NCBI GenBank assembly: GCA_965247255.1
Contig: CBDFGS010000011.1
Coordinates: 310,001-374,000 of the forward strand
Direction: 5' to 3'
Source of the DNA: CBDFGS01 sp965247255
Lineage (GTDB): Bacteria > Chloroflexota > Dehalococcoidia > Lucifugimonadales > CAUZJF01
Length of the DNA stretch: 64,000 bases
Shown: positions 1 through 8,736 of the stretch, one piece after another
Numbering within the stretch: the stretch's first letter is position 1
How the letters are laid out: each line of letters begins with the position of its first letter
The notes under the pieces: generated by a model
Told to the model about the DNA's origin: nothing
Seen by the model: the letters and a program-made list of their open reading frames with translations, nothing else
Database searches by the model: none
Made by a program: the position numbers and the translations under genes

Positions 1-1
1 C

Positions 2-685
2 GAGGGCAACGACCAGGGCGGCTGCCACGGGCTAAACCTGGCACGCAAGTTCGCCGGCAAGGCCGAGGTCGATTTCGTGGTGGGTTGGGTCGAGGGCGAC
101 CCGGATAGCGACTACCAGGACGACCACGGCGAGGGGGAACCCTGGTTCGGAAAGATCGGGGGCTACATCCGGTTCGCCAACGGAATCGAGTGCTTCAGCA
201 GCTACGGCGACGTCCGCTGGCGCGGGATAGAGGTCATTGGCTCCGATGGCGTCCTGCACAACCGGAACAATACCGGCCGCGGCTTGCGCATCTTGAAGGC
301 CTCAAGACAAGACGCCCCTGGGGGCGTCACGCTCTCTGAGGTCGAGGGCGCTTTCCAGACCTTCGACCAGGGCGATCCTGGGTACGATGAGGAGGGGTGG
401 CGCGAACCCGGTGAGGTCATGACGCATATCGTCCAGGCCATCGTCGACTCGCTGGAGACTGGCGCGGAGCTCAAGGTCACCACGGGGGCCGACTTGCGGC
501 ACGCCCTGGAAATAGCCATAGCATTGAGGGAGTCGCACCGCCGCGGCCACAGTGCCGTCAAGCTGCCCCTCGAAGACCGCAGCCTGGTCATGTACCCTGC
601 GAAGATGCGGTGGAACTATAAGAAGGACCTCTTCGGCAGCGAGTGGTATAGGGACCAGCTGGCGCGGCAGAAGATCGATGGGTAG
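2..685 (+). CDS. Gfo/Idh/MocA-family oxidoreductase, C-terminal part
   Basis: The frame is already open at the left edge, so only about the last 227 codons are present; the first internal start (GTG at 77) is not the real start. The visible part is the C-terminal alpha/beta substrate-binding half of an NAD(P)-dependent sugar or inositol dehydrogenase-like enzyme. It has a beta-sheet region rich in Gly and Trp and a typical closing segment (TTGADLRHALEIAIALRESH then VKLPLEDRSL). The N-terminal Rossmann domain lies outside the window, so cofactor and substrate cannot be judged. A second member of the family is at 16895-17881. Family call is confident; substrate is unknown. Confidence 0.75.
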   Translation, partial: EGNDQGGCHGLNLARKFAGKAEVDFVVGWVEGDPDSDYQDDHGEGEPWFGKIGGYIRFANGIECFSSYGDVRWRGIEVIGSDGVLHNRNNTGRGLRILKASRQDAPGGVTLSEVEGAFQTFDQGDPGYDEEGWREPGEVMTHIVQAIVDSLETGAELKVTTGADLRHALEIAIALRESHRRGHSAVKLPLEDRSLVMYPAKMRWNYKKDLFGSEWYRDQLARQKIDG

Positions 686-861
686 GTGGACTTTGCGTGG
701 TTGGCAAGCCTAAGGTCGAGCGCACGACCACGAGGGCGCGGCTCTGGGCAGATGATTGTCAGTAGGAGCTTTACTTCGAGTCACCGAAGGCTAGCAAAAT
801 GTTTGCAAAACGGCATCGCAGGAGAGTTGCTTAAACCTCTCCACCCCTAAATAGACAGCGT

Positions 862-959
862 GGGAGCGGATGGGCTCCGGTGGGCTTCGCGGACTTCAAA
901 TCCGTTGGCCCCGGCCCTTCGGTCGGGGCGGTGGGTTCGACTCCCTCTCGCTCCCGCCA
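862..959 (+). tRNA. selC: Selenocysteine tRNA (anticodon UCA)
   Basis: A 98-nt tRNA with the marks of bacterial tRNA-Sec: an acceptor stem of 7 Watson-Crick pairs plus a G-U eighth pair (GGGAGCGG with UCGCUCCC), an anticodon loop CUUCAAA with UCA at 896-898, a long GC-rich variable arm closed by CCCUUCGGUCGG-type pairing, a T arm with GGUUCGA, discriminator G956 and an encoded CCA. The UCA anticodon reads UGA. A diverged partial copy lies at 7284-7379. No selA, selB or selD is in the window. Confidence 0.93.
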
Positions 960-977
960 CCTGTACACAGGCGTGCA

Positions 978-1009
978 AAGACCCCTGGGCTATCGTGCCC
1001 AGGGGTCTT
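978..1009 (+). terminator. Perfect 13-bp hairpin after tRNA-Sec
   Basis: AAGACCCCTGGGC, a 6-nt loop, then GCCCAGGGGTCTT form a perfect stem 18 nt beyond the tRNA CCA end. No long T-run follows, so it is a likely rather than textbook intrinsic terminator. It could also serve the converging lipoprotein gene. Confidence 0.6.
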
Positions 1010-1039
1010 GTGTCGCGCCTGTCATAGTCTTTTCAAGCC

Positions 1040-2071
1040 CTAAGCGTCTTTCCTAGCAGCTTCCCGTCTGACCGCCTTTACGAACTCCTCGCCCGCGAGC
1101 TTCGTTGAGAACGCAACCCCATCCGCGTAAGCGACGATCTCGCTGTCCACGTATATAAGCCCTTCGTTGCCCGACCCATATGTCCCGTCCGGGTTCCGGC
1201 CCAGCGCCAACAGGTAATGGCTGCCTGGTTGCGGCAGTTGGACCGCGGCCAGCGTTACAACATCGCTCTGCTGACTCGAGTGACCGAACATGCGCAGCAC
1301 GAGAGTGCCGCTGTCCTCAACATCGCCATCATTTTTTAGAACGCTCTCGACACGGACTTCGTAGTCTGTATACGGCGATCCACTTTCCTCGACAGGGATG
1401 TATGGTTTGCCGTCCTCTCCATATGCCCCGATCAACTTCTCGTCAAGCACGGCGCTGATGGTGCCCAGTACGATTATGTGGGACATCCGCACCAGGACCT
1501 CGATGCTCTCGGGCCGCGGTACCATCATGCTCGAAGAGACCGGCGATACGGGCTGAGCCCCAGGTGCTGGCGGCAGAGACACGCCCCCCGCGAACTGGGG
1601 TCCCATGGTCTTCTGGAGCGCATTGATGACATCACTGTCGCCCCCGACGTATATCACGATCAGCTTGCCAGCCTTGTAGAAATGCGGCGGTGCAACCCAC
1701 CCGACCATACTCGTGCCAATTGAACTGCCATCCGCTGAAACAGTTTCCGCTACGGTGTCAGCTTCTTCCACACTGGAAAACTCGAACGCCTGGACGTCCT
1801 CACCAATCACGGTCAAGACCTGCCCCTGCGGTGCGAAGAAAGGCTGTGACACACTGCCCGCGGGATCAATCGCTGCTCCCTCCGCTTTCAGATTGTCCAC
1901 CAGACTTACATAGTCTTTGACCGGTCCACCATGGGAAACGATGGGCTCAGTTGGGGTCGGCACCTCATCGCTGGGGGAAGTCGGTTCAGCTCCATTTCCA
2001 CACGCTACGCCGATCACCGTCAATGCTGCCAGTCCGATGATTGCCGCGAATCCTTTAATTCCTATTGTCAT
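1040..2071 (-). CDS. Putative lipoprotein of unknown function
   Basis: The start is placed at the ATG at 2071 (MTIGIKGFAA) rather than 34 codons upstream. An AGGGG ribosome-binding site precedes it, and from there the protein opens with a signal peptide ending in a lipobox (VIGVAC, lipidated Cys). A Thr/Ser/Pro-rich linker follows. The mature part of about 310 residues has two halves: a first region with alternating beta strands, and a second from about residue 215 (GTISAVLDEKLIG onward) that looks like a small beta-rich domain. No catalytic motif is visible. It is probably anchored on the outer face of the membrane. It faces away from the tRNA and reads toward it. Confidence 0.7.
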   Translation of the reverse strand: MTIGIKGFAAIIGLAALTVIGVACGNGAEPTSPSDEVPTPTEPIVSHGGPVKDYVSLVDNLKAEGAAIDPAGSVSQPFFAPQGQVLTVIGEDVQAFEFSSVEEADTVAETVSADGSSIGTSMVGWVAPPHFYKAGKLIVIYVGGDSDVINALQKTMGPQFAGGVSLPPAPGAQPVSPVSSSMMVPRPESIEVLVRMSHIIVLGTISAVLDEKLIGAYGEDGKPYIPVEESGSPYTDYEVRVESVLKNDGDVEDSGTLVLRMFGHSSQQSDVVTLAAVQLPQPGSHYLLALGRNPDGTYGSGNEGLIYVDSEIVAYADGVAFSTKLAGEEFVKAVRREAARKDA

Positions 2072-2190
2072 TACTAACCCCTTTTTTGCCCTTCTTGGCA
2101 TTTCCGATGATTGCTTGGACCTTGTATCACTGCTCTGTATATATAGACGGAGCCGAGCCTTGTCTTGTTCCATCAGCGACCGCGCGGCCC

Positions 2191-4459
2191 CTAATCGGCG
2201 GCGGCGGCGGGCGCGACCTGGTGTTCACGACTGCCTTCGATGCTAATCTTGGGCAGCCACTCCAACCAGCTTGGGAAGTACCAGTTCTTGTCGCCCAGCA
2301 ACTCCATGCTCGCGGGCACCAGCACCATGCGAACGATGGTGGCATCGAGGATCACCGCGACCGCCAGACCGAAGCCCATCTGCTGGAACAAGGACAGGGG
2401 CCCGAGCGCGAAGCCACCGAAGACCGCGACCATGATCAGTGCGGCGCCGGTGATGATCGAAGCGGTGGAGTGCAGTCCATACACCACGGAACCTGAGTTG
2501 TCGTGGGTCTGGTCGTACCGCTCCTTGATCCGGCTCAGCAAGAAGACGTGGTAGTCCATCGAGAGCCCGAAGAGGATGGCGAAGAGGAAGAGGGGTATCC
2601 ACGACTCGATGACCGGGACTTTCTGGAATCCGAACAGAGCGTTTCCCACTCCCTGCTGGAATACGAGCACCACCATACCGTAGGCGGCGCCGACCGATAG
2701 CAAGTTCATTACCACCGGCTTGAGCGGCACGACGATCGAGCGGAAGGCAACGAGCAGCAGGAGGAAGCTTGCCGCGAGCACCGCGGCCATGATCAGGGGC
2801 ACGTACTGCCACACGACCGCGACAGAGTCTATGACGCTGGCTGTATCGCCGCCGACAAGGACCTCTGCGCTCACGCCGGCGAACGCTTCCGGGATGTAGT
2901 CGTCGCGCAGCCGCAGGACGCCGGCGATTGATTCGTCGCTCGACACATCACCCGCGATCGAGACGCTGATGTGCACCAGATCGCCGTTTGCGCTGACCGT
3001 CGACTCCGCGGTTCCGAAGAAGTCGTCGGCTGCGAGGGATACGGTCAGGTCTTCAATGGCGCGCTGCACCGCCATCGCTGACGTCCGGTGCGCGCACGAC
3101 GATGTCGGCGTTGATGATGCCGTCCGAGAACTCCTCGATGATGGTGTCGAATGCATGACGTTCGTCGGTATCGTCCGGCATCATGCTGATCCCACTGGTA
3201 CCAAGTTCCATCGTCGTTACCGGTGCGGTCAGGCCGATCAGGAGAGCCGACGTGACGACCACGCTGACCACCGGGTGAGCCGTCACGACGCGCGTGATCG
3301 CGCCCCAGAACGAGCCAGCGCTCTCCCGAGGGCGACGTCTGCCGATGATCGGTATGGTCAGCCAGTTCACGCGGTCGCCGAGCAGTCCGAGCAGGGCCGG
3401 GAGAAGAGTGAGCGCGGCGGCCACTGCCGCGACGACGACGGTGATCGCGCCGATGCCGAAGCTCTTGAACAGAATGTCGGGCATGATGAGCATGCCGGCG
3501 AGCGCGATGGCAACGGCGACGCCCGAGAAGAGCACGGTGCGGCTCGCCGTGGCGCCGGCCATGGTGATCGCATCGTAACGCTCAAGGCCGCGGTCACGCT
3601 CCTCGCGGAAGCGCTGCACGATCAAGAGCGAGTAATCGATGCCGACAGCTAGGCCGACCATCGTGGTCACGATGACGGTGAACGTGTTCAGCTCATTTAT
3701 CTGGCTGATGATCGCGATGATCCCGACCGCCGTGAAAACGGCCACTATGGCGAGGACCAGAGGGATCAAGGCCGCCACCACGGCACCAAAGACACCCAGC
3801 ATGATCACCAGCGCGGTGAGTATACCGATCACTTCGCCCTTCTTGAACGTCTCGGCGGCCATCTCCTGGAACAGACGCTCGACGCTCATGTGGCCGATCG
3901 TTGTAACGCGAAGGCCGGAGCTCTCGTTCGCTTCGCCAACCACTTTCAGGACGGAGTCGGCGGGCTCGAGTTCATCTCTCTGGCCGAGGGAGGTGGTGAC
4001 CTTAATGAGTGCCTTACGGCCGTCGGAAGTGCGCAGGACATCCGCCCCATCCTGGTAGCTGGCCACGGCGTCCACTATCGGAAGTGCCCGCATCTCCGTG
4101 ACTATCGAGCTGACGACGGATGCGAACAGCTCCTCGTCGACCGGTCCTTCGTTGGCCTCGACGAGCACGAACTCTTCGGCACGGGGCTCCTCGCCCGTCG
4201 CCGCCAGGATCATGGCACTGGCTCGCCGCGCGTCGGTGGTCTCAACGCCATCTTCGTCGGTGACGTTCAGACTCCCGGAGAGCATGAATGCCCCCACGAG
4301 AACGAGTAACCACACGCCGAGGGTCGGCCAGGGGTGCCGAGCGGCGAACCCCGCCACACGACCGGTAAACCCGGCGGAAGCGTCTCCGGCACGCGGGCCG
4401 CCTCCAGCTTCTACGCCTCCCGAAGTCCTGTTCCCGTATCTCCTCATTGCCTCAAGCAT
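2191..4459 (-). pseudogene. MMPL/RND-family transporter, frameshifted
   Basis: Two overlapping minus-strand frames (4459-3053 and 3156-2191) together encode one MMPL-type exporter of roughly 750 residues, the usual family size. The first holds TM1, the first extracytoplasmic loop, a five- to six-helix block and the second TM block start (ITRVVTAHPVVSVVVTSALL). The second resumes in the next extracytoplasmic domain (AMAVQRAIEDLTVSLAADDF) and carries the last helices (LFGLSMDYHVFLLSRIKE is the conserved D-Y signature). The frame changes between about 3070 and 3090, where the first frame ends in out-of-frame residues. MMPL proteins move lipids or hydrophobic compounds out of the cell. Whether this is a real mutation or a base error cannot be told from one sequence. 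Confidence 0.85.
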
Positions 4460-4908
4460 TGTCGGCCTCCTTCTGGATCAGTGTGGGACCGACAATACCG
4501 CCCGGCGTCATTGCTGGCGTCTCCCCGTGGGGGGAAATTGCAGTCCACTTTGGAGGGACAAGGCTCGCTGCGAAGTACCTCTCAGGAGGTACGCAGGGTG
4601 GGTTTCATGTCTCGGAGGCGACTCGTGCGAGGTGCACTAGGGAGGTACGAGGCCTATCGAATGACCGGAACGATCACCTTACCTGGGACCGACTTCTGGT
4701 CGTTTCACACAATACCTTGCGGCCGCCAAAGTAGGGCGCCTACCGCGTCATCCTGAGGAGTCCCCGACGAAGGATCTGGGGTGGAGGTTGCCCGTGTCTG
4801 GTCGCCACGCATTGTCCCCACCTCCCCGGACCCTTCACTTCGTTCAGGGAGACGAAACGGCCGCGGCGGGCAGCCGAGTCCGACTAATCAGGTACTCCAT
4901 ACCGACCG
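4460..4908. repeat. Non-coding gap with a dispersed repeat (4707-4784)
   Basis: No credible gene. The block from about 4707 to 4784 (CACACAATACCTTGCGGCCG, then CGTCATCCTGAGGAG with GACGAAGGATCTGGGGTGG) recurs in rearranged order at 20768-20880. The rest of the gap shows nothing recognisable. Confidence 0.5.
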
Positions 4909-5577
4909 TTAGGCCCTCTTGGGGTCGACCATGCCTGCCTCGTAGGCGAAGATGACCGCCTGAGTGCGGTCGCGGAGGTCGAGCTTCGTGTAGATGCGTT
5001 TCACGTGGGTCTTGACGGTGCCCTCGCTCATGAAGAGCTGCTCGGCACACTCGCTGTTGGACAAGCCCCTGGCGACTAGAGCGAGCACCTCTCGTTCTCG
5101 CGGGCTTAGGAGCTGCAGGGCCTTCGCCTGAGGCTTACCAGGCTCCGGGGAGCGGGCGAACTGGTCGATCAGCCGACGGGTCACCGAGGGTGCCAGGAGC
5201 GCGTCGCCGTCTGCGATCACCCTGATTCCTTCGACCAGGGTCGCCGCCGGGGTCCGCTTGAGCAAGAAGCCGCTGGCGCCGGCCCGCAGGGCCCCGTACA
5301 CGTACTCGTCCTCATCGAAGGTGGTGAGGATGAGCACTCTACTGTCCTTAGTGCTCTCGGACTCGACTATCCGCTTCGTCGCTTCCAGGCCGTCCATACC
5401 GGGCATGCGAATGTCCATCAGTATGACTTCTGGCTGGAGCGACCGGGCCATTTCAACCGCCTCAGTCCCATTCGATGCCTCGCCGAGCACCTCGAAGTCG
5501 TCCTCGGCCTCGAGGATCATGCGGAACCCGGTACGCACGAGCTCCTCGTCGTCGGCGATGAGGATTCGAGTGGCCAT
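4909..5577 (-). CDS. NarL/LuxR-family response regulator
   Basis: This 222-residue transcription factor has an N-terminal receiver domain (acidic pocket D9/D10, phospho-acceptor D55 in LMDIRMPGMDG, switch Thr in LILTTFDEDE, Lys in LLKRTP). Its C-terminal LuxR-type helix-turn-helix is at about residues 155-215 (LSPREREVLALVARGLSN and SEGTVKTHVKRIYTKL). Its start codon overlaps the stop of the sensor kinase gene by one base, so the two are translationally coupled and form a cognate pair. Regulators of this type bind DNA as phosphorylated dimers. Nothing in the sequence identifies the signal, but the transporter gene downstream on the same strand is an obvious candidate target. Confidence 0.93.
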   Translation of the reverse strand: MATRILIADDEELVRTGFRMILEAEDDFEVLGEASNGTEAVEMARSLQPEVILMDIRMPGMDGLEATKRIVESESTKDSRVLILTTFDEDEYVYGALRAGASGFLLKRTPAATLVEGIRVIADGDALLAPSVTRRLIDQFARSPEPGKPQAKALQLLSPREREVLALVARGLSNSECAEQLFMSEGTVKTHVKRIYTKLDLRDRTQAVIFAYEAGMVDPKRA

Positions 5578-6788
5578 TAGCGGCTCTCCTCAAGTGGAAG
5601 ACTGGCATGCACGCGGAAGCCACCCTCTGCCGCAGGACCCACGTCCAGCTCGCCTCCAAACAGGGAGACCCTTTCCTTCATGCCGATCAGCCCCCGGCCG
5701 CCACCCGCGTTGTGCCCGTCATCGCCTGGCCCCTGTCCATCATCAACGATCTCCAGCTCCAGCTTGTCGGCGAGGTAGGATATAGCTACCCGCGCCCGGG
5801 CCGGACCGGCGTGCTTTAGGGCGTTAGTGAGAGCCTCCTGCACAATTCGGTATCCGGAGAGGTCGAGGCTCGTCGGTAGCTTGTGCGGCTCCCCCTCCAC
5901 GTTCACCTCTACCGGCAGGCCCGCGTCGGTGAACTGCTCGGCAAGCCTATCGACCTGCTCCAGGCCCGGCTGCGGATCGTACGGCGCCGCCTCGGCTTCC
6001 GGCGGCCGGAGAATCTCCAGCATGCGCTCCATGTCTGACAGTGACTGCCTCGCGGTCGTCTCGATGGCGTTCAGGGATTCTAGCGCCTGGTCCGGTCTGG
6101 ACTTGAACACCGTTCGTGCGGCGCCTGCCTGGACGACGATGAGGTTGAGCGTATGCCCAATGATATCGTGCAGCTCCCGGGTAATGCGCGCCCTCTCGTC
6201 GGCGATGGCTTCGCGGGCGCGTGCCTCACTGCCTTGCTCCAGGAGCTCAGCACGCCTCTCGACGGCGGCTATGTGCCTCCCGCGGATGCGAAAGACGGAG
6301 CCCGCTATCCATCCGGCTAACCATAGGCCCCCTATGCCAACGATCTCGAAACCGTCGAAGCTCGCGCGGGTGGTCGCGTAGAAGACACCGATGCCCACCG
6401 CGCCCAACAGAGCAGCAACAAGCGCCCGCCGGTTGTCGGTAACGTAGGCCGCGCTGGAGACCCCGACAAGAGAGGCGAATGTGCCTGCCTGGATATCGTC
6501 GTACCCCAGGGCCGCGTGCATCCCGATGGCAGCGGTGATCGCCGCCAGCGAGCCGAGGGGAGCCACGCGTCGGAGCGCAAGGGGCAGCGTCTGCGCCAGG
6601 ACCAGCAGCGCGCCGAGACCGTCGCTATCGCGAAACCCCTCTTGGCTCTCTGCCGCACTCTGAATCTCGACAACGGCTAGGCTCGCAAAGGCGATCGCGA
6701 TCAGCGAATCGACGACGAGCGGATTTGCCCTGCGAAGGTGGTCTGTCAAGGTGCTCAGTAGTGCCACCGGCGATATCTCTCGTGTCAC
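5577..6788 (-). CDS. Sensor histidine kinase, HisKA_3 type
   Basis: A 403-residue DesK/NarX-like kinase. Residues about 25-165 hold five to six hydrophobic segments and little extracytoplasmic sequence, so it probably senses within or at the membrane. Dimerisation/phosphoacceptor helix: ELHDIIGHTLN with the phosphorylated His at 207. The ATP-binding HATPase domain follows, with the N-box around N322 (VQEALTNALKHAG), DDGQGPG at about 349-355 and a glycine-rich GGGRGLIGM lid. It is the partner of the response regulator immediately downstream. Upstream of it is a 628-bp non-coding stretch. Confidence 0.93.
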   Translation of the reverse strand: MTREISPVALLSTLTDHLRRANPLVVDSLIAIAFASLAVVEIQSAAESQEGFRDSDGLGALLVLAQTLPLALRRVAPLGSLAAITAAIGMHAALGYDDIQAGTFASLVGVSSAAYVTDNRRALVAALLGAVGIGVFYATTRASFDGFEIVGIGGLWLAGWIAGSVFRIRGRHIAAVERRAELLEQGSEARAREAIADERARITRELHDIIGHTLNLIVVQAGAARTVFKSRPDQALESLNAIETTARQSLSDMERMLEILRPPEAEAAPYDPQPGLEQVDRLAEQFTDAGLPVEVNVEGEPHKLPTSLDLSGYRIVQEALTNALKHAGPARARVAISYLADKLELEIVDDGQGPGDDGHNAGGGRGLIGMKERVSLFGGELDVGPAAEGGFRVHASLPLEESR

Positions 6789-7283
6789 CTAAGCTATAAG
6801 AGGTTCACTCGTTTGCCGGGCAATGGCCTGGGTGAGGTGACTGACGCCCACCAGCATCGGGCTTGTAGCGACCGTCTTTCCTCGCGAATCAACCATAGAC
6901 GAATAATACGCCCAGGTGGCTGATTGGGTGAACGGTTCGCTAACGTGGAGACCAGATAGGGTTGACTCCCCGTCCGAGTAGCACGGCCGGGCAGATACAA
7001 GGCCTTTTGGCCCGCCCGATTCTACGCTGTTGCCAGCTACGTCGCAAGACGATCCCTTTCTGGAGCGGGCGTCTCGGCAATTCGCGCTGCGAGGAATCGA
7101 GAGCCTCTACTAGTCGCTGATGATGCTCTTGGGGGGAGCGGTGGGATGATGTTTGCCGACATTTTGCCGACCACATCTTCGAAACGGGGCGTGAAAGTAG
7201 GGTAGGCGAAGGGAGGCATGCCTGCCCGCGGCACCTAGAACATGGGATGGAGCGGCAACCGAAGGTGAAGCAGTAGGAGTGCC
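6789..7283. other. Gap with integrase-site-like motif, no gene
   Basis: The short ORFs here lack coding character and ribosome-binding sites. The notable element is at 7155-7173, GCCGACATTTTGCCGACCA, two GCCGAC half-sites in direct orientation 11 bp apart. It is identical to 50097-50115 and close to GCCGCCATTCTGCCGCCA at 43354-43371 beside the integrase gene. Homology with the 50-kb copy continues for about 25 bp (GTGAAAG). It may be an integrase arm-type site. Confidence 0.4.
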
Positions 7284-7379
7284 TTCGTCGGACTTCACGT
7301 CCGTTGGCGCCGGCCCTTCGGTCGGGGCGGTGGGTTCGGCTCCCTCTCACTTCCGCCAGCACTATACAGGCGTGCAAAG
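7284..7379 (+). pseudogene. Diverged 3' copy of tRNA-Sec
   Basis: Aligns over about 95 bp with 886-980: the anticodon stem-loop onward, the long variable arm, T arm, CCA end and 20 bp of downstream flank (ACAGGCGTGCAAAG), with roughly a dozen differences. The anticodon loop is CUUCACG, UCA is retained, and the D arm and a pairing 5' acceptor strand are gone, so it cannot fold as a tRNA. Same orientation as the intact gene 6.4 kb upstream, as expected of the distal attachment site of a tRNA-integrated element. Confidence 0.75.
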
Positions 7380-7416
7380 GGGCGCGTCTGCTGAGGGAGA
7401 TGTACACGCGGTCGGT

Positions 7417-8184
7417 CTACATGGTGAAGCCACCATCGATCACAAGGCACGTCCCGGTGACGAACCCCGCTTGCGGTGAGGCGAGGTAGACAGCGGCCTG
7501 GGCGACTTCATCGGGTCGTCCCAGGCGGCCCATCGGCTGGCGTGCCACCATCGCTGCCCGAGTCGCTGCCGGGTCTGGATACTCGGAGACCATCCGCCCC
7601 ACCCACGGCGTATCCACGGTGCCGGGGCAGATAGTATTAGCCCTTAGTCCCTGGTCGACGTAGTCGAGGGCTATCGAACGGGTCAGTGCGATCACACCAC
7701 CCTTCGAAGCGCTGTACGCCGCTCGGTCCTTCACCGCCTTCAGGCCCGCTGCCGACGCTACGTTTATTATGCACCCGCCACCGGATGCCAGAAGATGCGG
7801 TATGGCGTGCTTACTGACAAGGAAGGTCCCTGTTAGGTTGACCGCCATCATCCTGTTCCAGTCGTCGTACTCGGTGTCGTCGAGCTTGCCAGGTGTGCCA
7901 ACTCCCGCGTTATTGACCAGGATATCGAGACCCCCTAGCAGGCCGACCGCCTCACCAATCATTTTCTCTACAGACTCGCGATCACTCACGTCGGCCAATA
8001 CTAAGAACGGCCGCACGTTGCCGCGCGAGTCCGACCCTGAATCCGTGACACGAGTCGGCTCCGCGACATCTGCCGACGCTACCGTCGCTCCTTCTTCGAG
8101 AAAGGCTTCGACAATCGCAGCGCCTATTCCCGACGACCCGCCCGTGACGATCGCCCTCTGGCCTTCGAGTCTCATCTTGCCCAC
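7417..8184 (-). CDS. Short-chain dehydrogenase/reductase (SDR)
   Basis: A 255-residue classical SDR. NAD(P)-binding glycine motif at residues 14-21 (TGGSSGIG), NNAG at 91-94, catalytic Ser144, Tyr156 and Lys160 (YSASK), and the C-terminal CLVIDGGFTM typical of FabG/3-oxoacyl-reductase-like members. An Asp at 39 at the end of the second beta strand favours NAD over NADP. A hydrophilic insertion of about 15 residues (45-59) is not usual. SDRs of this form oxidise secondary alcohols or reduce ketones; the substrate cannot be told. It stands alone, reading toward the tRNA-Sec remnant. Confidence 0.9.
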   Translation of the reverse strand: MGKMRLEGQRAIVTGGSSGIGAAIVEAFLEEGATVASADVAEPTRVTDSGSDSRGNVRPFLVLADVSDRESVEKMIGEAVGLLGGLDILVNNAGVGTPGKLDDTEYDDWNRMMAVNLTGTFLVSKHAIPHLLASGGGCIINVASAAGLKAVKDRAAYSASKGGVIALTRSIALDYVDQGLRANTICPGTVDTPWVGRMVSEYPDPAATRAAMVARQPMGRLGRPDEVAQAAVYLASPQAGFVTGTCLVIDGGFTM

Positions 8185-8259
8185 CTCATCTGAACAGTCG
8201 AACCGGGCTCACACCGCCATCCCCATTAAAGCACACCGCGCCGCACCCTCACTTTTGAT

Positions 8260-8460
8260 CTATGTACCCGACCGTCGCGTAGTCGATGAATCTCCAACAT
8301 CACCGCGCCACAGCCGCTGCATCTCCTCGCTGGTCTCCAATAGCTCGTCCAGTTTACCCTCAGCCTCGGTCCTCCCCTCCTTCAGAACGATGATGTTGTC
8401 GGCGCGACGGAAGGCGGCGCGCCGGTGCGACACGACTAGGGAGGTCGCATGGCGGCGCTA
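8260..8460 (-). pseudogene. Remnant of ABC transporter ATPase, C-terminus
   Basis: Reading minus from about 8460 gives SLVVSHRRAAFRRADNIIVL then EGKLDELLETSEEMQRLWRG and a stop at 8260-8262. This is the H-loop (SHR) and the end of the nucleotide-binding domain of an exporter-type ABC ATPase. A stop codon (TAG) lies immediately upstream and nothing of Walker A, Walker B or the signature motif remains. Only about 65 residues of a protein of about 600 residues are left. The rest of the 8185-8736 gap shows nothing else. Confidence 0.7.
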
Positions 8461-8736
8461 GAATCGAATGAGTGCGGGCAATAATATACACACCGCGCCC
8501 CGTGTCTCCAACGCGGCGCCCGCTGGTTGCTGTCAGCTGCTCGCGCTTCGGGCCGCGTCCGTTGGGACAGCAACCGCGCTCTGGAAACTTGACCCGAAAG
8601 GAAGTGATCTTGCCCGGTGTTCGCGTGAAAGGACTTGATTTGGCTGTATTAGCCGAACGACAATTGCCCAAACCCCAGGCAGGAAAATGGGCGCGGCCTC
8701 GTAAGCCGCCGGTTATCGGCAGAAGGAGTCGAGGAA

